Positions 1 through 4,687 of a DNA stretch of 5,100 nucleotides are shown here, piece after piece (within the stretch, counting starts at the first letter, position 1; each line of letters opens with the position of its first letter). The notes below the pieces were generated by a model that did not search any database, was not told the origin of the DNA, and saw only the letters and a list, made by a program, of their open reading frames with translations. Position numbers and translations under genes: made by a program. The stretch is from Arcobacter sp. (GTDB lineage: Bacteria > Campylobacterota > Campylobacteria > Campylobacterales > Arcobacteraceae), in assembly GCA_030635995.1 (NCBI GenBank), contig DAOVXU010000134.1, forward strand, positions 1 to 5,100. The letters run 5' to 3'.

Positions 1-353
1 AATGTGAAGTAATTTTAGCACACCCTCAACTTGATGGTGATGAGATACAATCACTTTTAGAAGCTAGAGAACTTGGAATGGTTGATTTTAATCTTGTAGA
101 TGTTAGAGAATGGATGGAGTGGAATCAACAAAGAATAGTTGGAACTGATTATTTAGTACCTACAACTTCATTCTATCAAGCATTAGATCAAATTGATGAT
201 CAAAAAGAGAAACCAACAATTTTATATTGTCTTACGGGAAGTAGAAGTGCTTATTGTCAAAATATTATGCACGATATGGGTTGGAAGCAAGTTTCTAATT
301 ATACAGCAGGAATTATTGTGTATAATGGTGAAACAAAATCTGGAGAAGATTAA
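1..353 (+). CDS. Rhodanese-like domain protein, 3' part (5' end outside the window)
   Basis: The frame is open from the left edge to TAA 351-353, giving 116 complete visible residues. A start at ATG 78 is unlikely because the 25 codons before it continue a typical rhodanese N-terminal stretch (HPQLDGDEIQ...). Visible family marks are the LVDVRE strand near residues 31-36, the GTDYLVPTTSF segment, and the active-site loop CLTGSR, with the catalytic Cys at 228-230 and the loop-closing Arg at 243-245. This fits the Cys-x4-Arg pattern of sulfurtransferases, in which the Cys carries a persulfide. The length fits a single-domain cytoplasmic rhodanese of about 120 residues or the end of a longer protein. 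The physiological sulfur donor and acceptor cannot be told from sequence. It lies 16 bases upstream of rplI and is probably in the same transcript. Confidence 0.88.
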   Translation, partial: CEVILAHPQLDGDEIQSLLEARELGMVDFNLVDVREWMEWNQQRIVGTDYLVPTTSFYQALDQIDDQKEKPTILYCLTGSRSAYCQNIMHDMGWKQVSNYTAGIIVYNGETKSGED

Positions 354-369
354 AATAAAAAGGTAATTT

Positions 370-816
370 ATGAAAGTATTATTGATAAAAGATGTTAAAA
401 GTTTAGGAAAAGTTGGTGAAGTTAAAGAGGTGAAAGATGGTTATGGAAAAAACTTTCTTATAGGAAAAGGTTTTGCAAAACACGCAACTGCTGAAGTACT
501 TGAAGAATGGGAAAAAGAACAATCAGATATAAAATCTAAATTAGAAGCCTCTATAGCTACAGCAACTAATCAAAAAGAGATGATAGAGAGTTTAAAGTTA
601 ACTATTAAACATAAAGTTGGTGGAAATGGTCATTTAATTGGTTCTATTACAAATAAAGAGATTGTAAAAAGTTTAAAAGCAGAGTTTAAACTTGAGATGG
701 ATAAAAAAAGTGTTCATTTAAAAGCACCTATTAAAACTCCTGGTATATTTAAAGTAGATTGTAAATTAGGTCACGGAATATCTTGTGAACTAACAATTGA
801 TGTTTTAGAAGCATAG
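370..816 (+). CDS. rplI: 50S ribosomal protein L9
   Basis: This encodes 148 residues, against 149 in E. coli. The N-terminal 23S rRNA-binding domain (about residues 1-50) starts MKVLLIKDVKSLGKVGEVKEV. It carries the L9 signature with conserved Gly, Val, GY, NFL and G residues (GKVGEVKEVKDGYGKNFLIGKG...). A charged linker helix (about residues 42-78, rich in Lys/Glu) leads to the C-terminal domain (about 80-148), which includes GGNGHLIGSIT and the GHGI segment near the end. L9 sits at the base of the L1 stalk in the large subunit and influences reading-frame maintenance. ATG 370 is supported by the upstream AAAAAGG (357-363, 6-base spacing) and by the canonical N-terminus. It is followed after 7 bases by hslV, an arrangement known in Helicobacter and Campylobacter. 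Confidence 0.97.
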   Translation: MKVLLIKDVKSLGKVGEVKEVKDGYGKNFLIGKGFAKHATAEVLEEWEKEQSDIKSKLEASIATATNQKEMIESLKLTIKHKVGGNGHLIGSITNKEIVKSLKAEFKLEMDKKSVHLKAPIKTPGIFKVDCKLGHGISCELTIDVLEA

Positions 817-823
817 GCTTTTT

Positions 824-1369
824 ATGTTTCATGCCACAACAATACTTGCTTATAAAAGTGAAGATGGTTCTGCTGTAATTGGTGGAGATGGTCAAGTTAC
901 TTTTGGGGATTCTGTTCTTAAAAATAATGCTACAAAAATAAGAACACTTTATAAAGATAAAGTTCTTGCTGGATTTGCAGGAAGTACTGCTGATGCTTTT
1001 AATCTTTTTGATATGTTTGAAGAACATCTTGTAAATACAAAAGGTGACTTATTAAAATCTGTTATCAATTTTTCTAAAGAGTGGAGAAAAGATAGAACAT
1101 TAAGAAAGCTTGAAGCTATGATGTTGGTTTTAAATGAAAAACATATATTTATACTTAGTGGTACTGGTGATGTAGTTGAACCTGAAGATGGTTGTTTAGC
1201 ATCTATTGGTAGTGGTGGAAACTATGCTATATCAGCTGCTCGCGCATTAAAAAAACATTCATCACTAGAAGCTAAAGAGCTAGTAAAAGAATCATTAATG
1301 GTAGCTGGTGAACTTTGTATATATACAAATCAAAATATAAAAATATTAACATTAGATAAAGAGGATTAA
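824..1369 (+). CDS. hslV: ATP-dependent protease HslVU, peptidase subunit HslV (ClpQ)
   Basis: This encodes 181 residues of a proteasome-beta-like Ntn hydrolase that forms a double hexamer and degrades substrates fed by HslU. The N-terminus MFHATTIL implies removal of a four-residue leader to expose Thr5 as the catalytic nucleophile. Other marks are GGDGQVTFG (residues 20-28, with Asp22), the active-site Lys38 in ATKIRTLY, GFAGSTADAF, FSKEWRKD, ILSGTGDV, and IGSGGNYA in the substrate-facing part. The Na+ site residues of the family correspond to Gly162, Cys165 and Thr168 in GELCIYT. The processed TTI N-terminus fixes the start. The only Shine-Dalgarno-like match is TAGG (814-817), which overlaps the rplI stop, so translation may be coupled to rplI. 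hslU follows after 3 bases. Confidence 0.97.
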   Translation: MFHATTILAYKSEDGSAVIGGDGQVTFGDSVLKNNATKIRTLYKDKVLAGFAGSTADAFNLFDMFEEHLVNTKGDLLKSVINFSKEWRKDRTLRKLEAMMLVLNEKHIFILSGTGDVVEPEDGCLASIGSGGNYAISAARALKKHSSLEAKELVKESLMVAGELCIYTNQNIKILTLDKED

Positions 1370-1372
1370 TAT

Positions 1373-2701
1373 ATGGATATGACACCTAAAGAGATAGTAA
1401 GTTATCTTGATGATTATATTATAGGGCAAGATGATGCTAAAAAAACTATCGCTATTGCACTTAGAAATAGATATAGACGAATGAAATTAGAACCTGAAAT
1501 TCAAGAAGAGATTATGCCTAAAAACATCCTTATGATAGGAAGTACAGGTGTAGGAAAAACTGAAATTGCAAGAAGAATGGCTAAGATGATGAATCTTCCA
1601 TTTGTAAAAGTTGAAGCATCAAAATATACTGAAGTTGGTTTTGTAGGTCGTGATGTAGAGTCTATGATTAGAGATTTGGCTTATGAATCAATATCTTTAG
1701 TTACTAAAGAGTATGAGCAAAAAATTCAAGGTGATATTGATAGAGAAGTTATTAAAAAGATTGTTGAGATATTAGTTCCCACTCTTCCAAAAGGGGCAAC
1801 ACAAAATGCTCAAGATTCTTTTATAAAAACTTACAATCTAATGGAATCAAAAGTTCTTGATGGTTCTATGGATGATAAAATTATTTCAATTGAATTACCT
1901 AAAAAAACCCATGTAGAGGTTGTTGATAGTAACCTTCCTATGGATATGAGTGCTGTATCTGAAAGTATAAATAATATGCTAGGTAAAATGGATAAAAATA
2001 AAATCAAAAAAGATGTTACTATTAAATTGGCTAAAAAACTTTTAAGAGGTGAAGCGAGTAATAATCTACTTGATGATGAATCTATTAAAGAGGAATCTAT
2101 TAAAAGATGTGAAAATGGTGGAATAATATTTTTAGATGAGATTGACAAAATAGCAACTGGAAATAACAATAAAAATCAAGATCCAAGTAAAGAAGGTGTT
2201 CAAAGAGATCTACTTCCAATAGTTGAAGGTAGCAATGTACATACTAAATATGGTCAAATAAAAACTGATCATATACTTTTTATAGCTGCTGGTGCATTTC
2301 ATGTTAGTAAACCTAGTGATCTATTACCTGAACTTCAAGGTAGATTTCCACTTAGAGTTGAACTAAATCCACTTGATGAAGAGGCTTTATATCAAATACT
2401 TATAAATACTAAGAATTCTCTTTTACGACAATATAAAGCTCTTTTAAGTGTTGAGGAAGTAACTTTAGAATTTAATCCTGAAGCTATTAGGGCATTTGCA
2501 AGACTTAGTGTTAGTGCAAATGAAAAAGCAGAAGATATTGGAGCAAGAAGATTGCATACTGTTATTGAAAAAGTTATTGAAGATATTAGTTTTGATGCAG
2601 ATGAGCATAAAGGTGAAACTATAACTATCACAGAAAAACTTGTAATAGATAAGTTAGAAGATATAGTTGAAAATGAAGATACAGCTAGATATATCCTATA
2701 A
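1373..2701 (+). CDS. hslU: ATP-dependent protease HslVU, ATPase subunit HslU (ClpY)
   Basis: This encodes 442 residues, against 443 in E. coli. It is an AAA+ unfoldase hexamer that recognises, unfolds and threads substrates into HslV. The N-terminal part has TPKEIVSYLDDYIIGQ (the Q19 region contacts nucleotide), Walker A GSTGVGKT (56-63) and the pore loop GFVG (89-92). A Lys/Glu-rich, less conserved I-domain spans about residues 105-240. Walker B IIFLDEID follows, with Asp255 and Glu256. Then come DPSKEGVQRDLLPIVEG, the GRFPLR segment with Arg324 as the likely arginine finger, and sensor-2 GARR (390-393). The tail ARYIL corresponds to the C-terminal residues that insert between HslV subunits and activate them. 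AAAGAGGA (1358-1365) lies 7 bases before the ATG and overlaps the end of hslV. The gene ends at a hairpin terminator, consistent with the operon end. Confidence 0.97.
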   Translation: MDMTPKEIVSYLDDYIIGQDDAKKTIAIALRNRYRRMKLEPEIQEEIMPKNILMIGSTGVGKTEIARRMAKMMNLPFVKVEASKYTEVGFVGRDVESMIRDLAYESISLVTKEYEQKIQGDIDREVIKKIVEILVPTLPKGATQNAQDSFIKTYNLMESKVLDGSMDDKIISIELPKKTHVEVVDSNLPMDMSAVSESINNMLGKMDKNKIKKDVTIKLAKKLLRGEASNNLLDDESIKEESIKRCENGGIIFLDEIDKIATGNNNKNQDPSKEGVQRDLLPIVEGSNVHTKYGQIKTDHILFIAAGAFHVSKPSDLLPELQGRFPLRVELNPLDEEALYQILINTKNSLLRQYKALLSVEEVTLEFNPEAIRAFARLSVSANEKAEDIGARRLHTVIEKVIEDISFDADEHKGETITITEKLVIDKLEDIVENEDTARYIL

Positions 2702-2703
2702 AT

Positions 2704-2755
2704 AAGAGCTTTTGGTGTAAGTTTTAAAACTTATATCAAAAGTACTTGTATTTTT
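2704..2755 (+). terminator. Intrinsic terminator after hslU
   Basis: Bases 2709-2725 and 2726-2742 form a continuous 17-pair inverted repeat with two G-T wobbles (the innermost pairs open to form the loop). Five more positions (2704-2708 with 2743-2747) extend it with one A/A mismatch. A T-run (2751-2755, within TATTTTTATATT) follows about 8 bases after the core stem. It begins two bases after the hslU stop codon. The stem is long but AT-rich and the T-run is slightly displaced, so termination may be partial. Confidence 0.65.
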
Positions 2756-2774
2756 ATATTATTTTAGTTATAAT
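2746..2774 (+). promoter_or_regulatory. Sigma70-type promoter for the tRNA (and perhaps rpsO)
   Basis: A perfect TATAAT box at 2769-2774 has a TTGTAT -35-like hexamer at 2746-2751, with 17-base spacing. The spacer is T-rich and periodic (TTTTTATATTATTTTAG), as is usual for Campylobacterota promoters. The predicted start is near 2781, about 30 bases upstream of the tRNA 5' end. That leaves a short 5' trailer for RNase P to remove. Confidence 0.72.
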
Positions 2775-2809
2775 TCGCTACTTTTTTAAACATAGGTTAG
2801 TTTTTATAA

Positions 2810-2886
2810 GTCAAAGTAGCTCAGCTGGTTAGAGCGCTGGTCTCATAAGCCGGAGGTCGAGGGTTCGAGTCCCTCTTTTGACACCA
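2810..2886 (+). tRNA. tRNA-Met (anticodon CAT), probably the elongator
   Basis: The 77-base sequence folds as a complete cloverleaf. The acceptor stem GTCAAAG/TTTTGAC has one G-T pair. The D stem GCTC/GAGC has a 9-base loop. The anticodon stem is 2837-2841 with 2849-2853 and the loop is CTCATAA (anticodon CAT at 2844-2846). There is a 5-base variable loop, the T stem GAGGG/CCCTC, and the T loop TTCGAGT. Discriminator A2883 and CCA 2884-2886 are encoded. The Watson-Crick G1-C72 pair and the lack of three consecutive G-C pairs at the bottom of the anticodon stem argue against initiator tRNA. CAT also occurs in the tRNA-Ile2 species whose C34 becomes lysidine, and this cannot be fully excluded by eye. 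The anticodon stem has two T-G wobbles (second and fifth pairs). Confidence 0.93.
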
Positions 2887-2959
2887 TTATGAAAGTAAAC
2901 TCCAAATTTTAATTTGGATTAAAATTAACTTATTTTAAAATTGAATAAATATACCAATC
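2887..2959 (+). promoter_or_regulatory. rpsO leader with overlapping inverted repeats
   Basis: This AT-rich spacer holds competing structures. TCCAAATT (2901-2908) is the exact complement of AATTTGGA (2911-2918). AATTTTAA (2905-2912) is the exact complement of TTAAAATT at 2919-2926 (8 pairs, 6-base loop) and again at 2935-2942. These pairings exclude one another. TTGG (2914-2917), which lies in the loop of the second hairpin, could pair with CCAA (2954-2957) immediately before the Shine-Dalgarno. S15 is known to regulate its own mRNA through leader structures in several bacteria, so an autoregulatory role is plausible here. With such low GC content chance pairing is also possible. No T-run follows any hairpin, so a terminator is not supported. 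Confidence 0.35.
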
Positions 2960-2967
2960 AAGGAGGT
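2960..2967 (+). promoter_or_regulatory. Near-perfect Shine-Dalgarno sequence of rpsO
   Basis: AAGGAGGT complements the 16S rRNA 3' end over eight bases and lies 4 bases before ATG 2972. It is by far the strongest ribosome binding site in the window, in keeping with the high expression of a ribosomal protein, and it fixes the rpsO start. Confidence 0.92.
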
Positions 2968-2971
2968 CGTT

Positions 2972-3244
2972 ATGGCTTTAGATCAGGACGTAAAACAAGC
3001 GATAATCGCAGAATTTCAAAGAGATGCAAAAGATACAGGTTCAGCAGAAGTACAAATTGCTATTTTAAGTAGAAAAATTAAAGTTCTTACAGAGCATTTA
3101 AAATCTAATCACTTGGATCACTCTTCAAGACTAGGTCTTTTAAAAATGGTAGGACAAAGAAAAAGACTTCTTAAATATTTAAGAAGAACTAACTTTACTA
3201 CATTCCAAAAAGTAGTTGCTGATTTAGGTATCAGAGCTAAATAA
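2972..3244 (+). CDS. rpsO: 30S ribosomal protein S15
   Basis: This encodes 90 residues, against 89 in E. coli. S15 is a four-helix protein that binds the 16S rRNA central domain early in assembly and forms an intersubunit bridge. Visible family marks are FQRDAKDTGSAEVQIAILSRKI (residues about 15-36) and the signature LTEHLKSNHLDHSSRLGLL. In the signature, His, Asp-His and Ser-Arg are the conserved rRNA-contacting residues. The basic helix MVGQRKRLLKYLRR and the C-terminal LGIRAK complete the protein. It is preceded by a tRNA gene and a structured leader, and followed by a strong terminator, so it is probably transcribed alone or together with the tRNA. Confidence 0.98.
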   Translation: MALDQDVKQAIIAEFQRDAKDTGSAEVQIAILSRKIKVLTEHLKSNHLDHSSRLGLLKMVGQRKRLLKYLRRTNFTTFQKVVADLGIRAK

Positions 3245-3245
3245 G

Positions 3246-3265
3246 TTTTAACTTATTAGTTAAAA
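3246..3265 (+). repeat. Inverted repeat overlapping the rpsO terminator
   Basis: TTTTAACT (3246-3253) and AGTTAAAA (3258-3265) form a perfect 8-pair hairpin with a TATT loop, starting right after the rpsO stop. Its last four A bases are also the first bases of the terminator stem, so the two structures share sequence. It may protect the mRNA 3' end or compete with the outer terminator pairs. Confidence 0.5.
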
Positions 3266-3296
3266 AGGGTAGGTGTTATACACTTGCCCTTTTTTT
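3262..3296 (+). terminator. Strong intrinsic terminator of rpsO
   Basis: The core stem pairs AGGGTAGGTGT (3266-3276) with ACACTTGCCCT (3280-3290), including two G-T wobbles and a three-base loop. It is extended by A-T pairs from 3262-3265 with the T-run. Seven T bases (3290-3296) close it. A GC-rich stem followed directly by a T-run is the classical rho-independent form. Confidence 0.9.
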
Positions 3297-3297
3297 A

Positions 3298-3306
3298 TGC
3301 TATAAA
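3298..3306 (+). promoter_or_regulatory. Extended -10 promoter candidate for the transporter gene
   Basis: TGCTATAAA matches the extended -10 pattern TGnTATAAT at eight of nine positions. It sits just after the terminator T-run, which supplies the T-rich upstream stretch. No good -35 hexamer is seen. The predicted start near 3313 would leave a leader of only about 16 bases. Confidence 0.45.
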
Positions 3307-3312
3307 TTTTAT

Positions 3313-3320
3313 AAAAAGGA
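3313..3320 (+). promoter_or_regulatory. Ribosome binding site that decides the transporter start
   Basis: AAAAAGGA lies 8 bases before ATG 3329. An in-frame TTG at 3284 is inside the rpsO terminator stem, has no binding site and would add 15 residues without family similarity, so ATG 3329 is preferred. Confidence 0.75.
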
Positions 3321-3328
3321 TTGAAAAT

Positions 3329-4642
3329 ATGAATAACCCATATAAAAATATATTAATTTCTCTTGTGTTAGCACTTATTGGTTACTTTAGTGCAGGGATA
3401 ATTTTTGATGAGATACAAGCTAGACTTATAGGTGTAGTAGTTTTTTTAGTAGCAATGTGGACAAATGAAGCTTTACCATTAGGTGCGGTTTCCCTTTTTC
3501 CAATTATGCTATTCCCTGCACTTGATATTTTAGCAACAAATGCCACAACTGTTAACTATTCTAAATCTATTATATTTTTATTTTTAGGTGGCTTTATGTT
3601 GGCTATTGCTGTTGAAAAGATAGGATTACATAAAGTTATTGCAAATAAGCTTTTAAATATATTTCCATCAAGTTCAAGAGGTATTATATTTGCCCTTGCA
3701 ATTACATCTGCACTATTAAGTTCATTATTATCAAATACTACAACTGCATTACTTCTTATGCCAATAGCACTATTTCTTACAGATACAAAAAAATTAAAAA
3801 TAAGACTTGTACTTGCTGTTGCTTATGGTGCTAGTATAGGTGGTATAATTACCCCAATAGGAACTCCCCCAAATCTTATCCTTATGGGATTTTTAGCAGA
3901 TAATAATATAGAATCTTTAACATTTGCAACATGGATGATAAAAACTATCCCATTGGCTGCTGTTATGCTTATAATTGTACCTTATATTTTATCTTTAGGT
4001 GTACAGGATATTAATGTAGATTCTAATATAGAAGAAAATAGTGCCTTAACAATAGAACAAAAAAGATTAAAAAATATTTTATTATTTTTAGTTGTTATAT
4101 TATTTGTAAATTCATTTTTTAAATTTAGTGAAGCTGGTATATTATTGTCTTTTGGTTTAGCTATGTTTTTACCTAAAATTGGTTTTTTACAGTGGAATGA
4201 TACTAATAAAGTACCATATGAGATTATATTCTTATTTGGTGCTGGTTTTTCTATTGCAGCTGCATTTAGCTCTACAGGATTGGCTTCTGAAATTTCACAA
4301 TTATTACTTACATTAACAGAACTACCACCTATTGTACTAATTCTAATTGTTGCATCACTTATAACATTTACAACAGAAGTTACAAGTAATACAGCTTTAA
4401 TCTCAATTGCTTTACCTATTATTCTTTCACTAGGTATGGCTTCAGATATTGATACAAATTTAATTCTTATGGTAGCTACTATATGTGCTAGTTATGCTTT
4501 TATGCTACCAATAGCAACACCACCAAATGCTATAGCTATGAGTAGTAAAGTTTTAACAATAAAAGATATGGCAAGTTTTGGATTTTTATTTAATATATTA
4601 GCAATTGTATTAACATCAACAATTGCTATGTTGATATGGTAA
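3329..4642 (+). CDS. DASS/SLC13-family sodium:anion (probably dicarboxylate) symporter
   Basis: This encodes 437 residues of a very hydrophobic inner-membrane protein of the divalent anion:Na+ symporter family (VcINDY-like). Two inverted halves each carry the family's Ser-Asn-Thr motif, at residues 135-137 (LSNTTTALLLMPIA) and 353-355 (VTSNTALISIALP). Each half then has a matching TPPN loop, ITPIGTPPN (about 174-182) and IATPPNAIA (395-403). In the family these tips form the Na+ and carboxylate sites. WTNEALPLGAVSLFPI (44-59) and FLFLGGFMLAIAVEKIGLHK (83-102) are also typical. A polar cytoplasmic loop (about 225-248) separates the halves. Family members take up C4-dicarboxylates, citrate, sulfate or others; the two-motif layout favours dicarboxylates, but the substrate is not determined. 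The gene stands alone between the rpsO terminator and convergent trpS. Confidence 0.9.
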   Translation: MNNPYKNILISLVLALIGYFSAGIIFDEIQARLIGVVVFLVAMWTNEALPLGAVSLFPIMLFPALDILATNATTVNYSKSIIFLFLGGFMLAIAVEKIGLHKVIANKLLNIFPSSSRGIIFALAITSALLSSLLSNTTTALLLMPIALFLTDTKKLKIRLVLAVAYGASIGGIITPIGTPPNLILMGFLADNNIESLTFATWMIKTIPLAAVMLIIVPYILSLGVQDINVDSNIEENSALTIEQKRLKNILLFLVVILFVNSFFKFSEAGILLSFGLAMFLPKIGFLQWNDTNKVPYEIIFLFGAGFSIAAAFSSTGLASEISQLLLTLTELPPIVLILIVASLITFTTEVTSNTALISIALPIILSLGMASDIDTNLILMVATICASYAFMLPIATPPNAIAMSSKVLTIKDMASFGFLFNILAIVLTSTIAMLIW

Positions 4643-4653
4643 TAATACTTAAT

Positions 4654-4687
4654 GAAAATAAAGTTACTATTTAAAATCTAGTAACTT
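4654..4687 (-). terminator. Hairpin terminator of trpS, overlapping its stop codon
   Basis: AAGTTACTA (4661-4669) and TAGTAACTT (4679-4687) form a perfect 9-pair stem with a 9-base loop. Read on the - strand, the stem is followed by TATTTTC, a short T-rich tail, whereas on the + strand it is followed by AACCCC. It therefore suits trpS rather than the transporter gene. The trpS stop TAG and most of its last two sense codons lie in the stem. Confidence 0.5.

Noticed and set aside
78..80. ATG 78 as the start of the rhodanese protein
   Set aside because: The frame stays open to the left edge and the upstream residues fit a rhodanese N-terminus; no convincing ribosome binding site precedes this ATG.
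749..1027. Open frame of 92 codons on the - strand across the rplI/hslV junction
   Set aside because: It lies antisense to two well-supported conserved genes, has low-complexity Lys/Ser/Ile/Phe composition and no family similarity.
1831..2169. Open frame of 112 codons on the - strand inside hslU
   Set aside because: It is antisense to the conserved HslU coding sequence, and its Ser/Leu-rich composition is the expected mirror of Lys/Glu/Asp-rich codons.
2392..2631. Open frame of 79 codons on the - strand inside hslU
   Set aside because: It is a shadow of the HslU C-terminal domain with no recognisable motif.
2901..2918. Terminator directly after the tRNA
   Set aside because: The hairpin is very AT-rich with a minimal loop, and no T-run follows it (TTAAAATTAAC comes next), so an intrinsic terminator is not supported.
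3284..3328. TTG start giving a 15-residue longer transporter
   Set aside because: It begins inside the rpsO terminator stem, lacks a ribosome binding site and lies upstream of the promoter candidate; ATG 3329 has AAAAAGGA before it.
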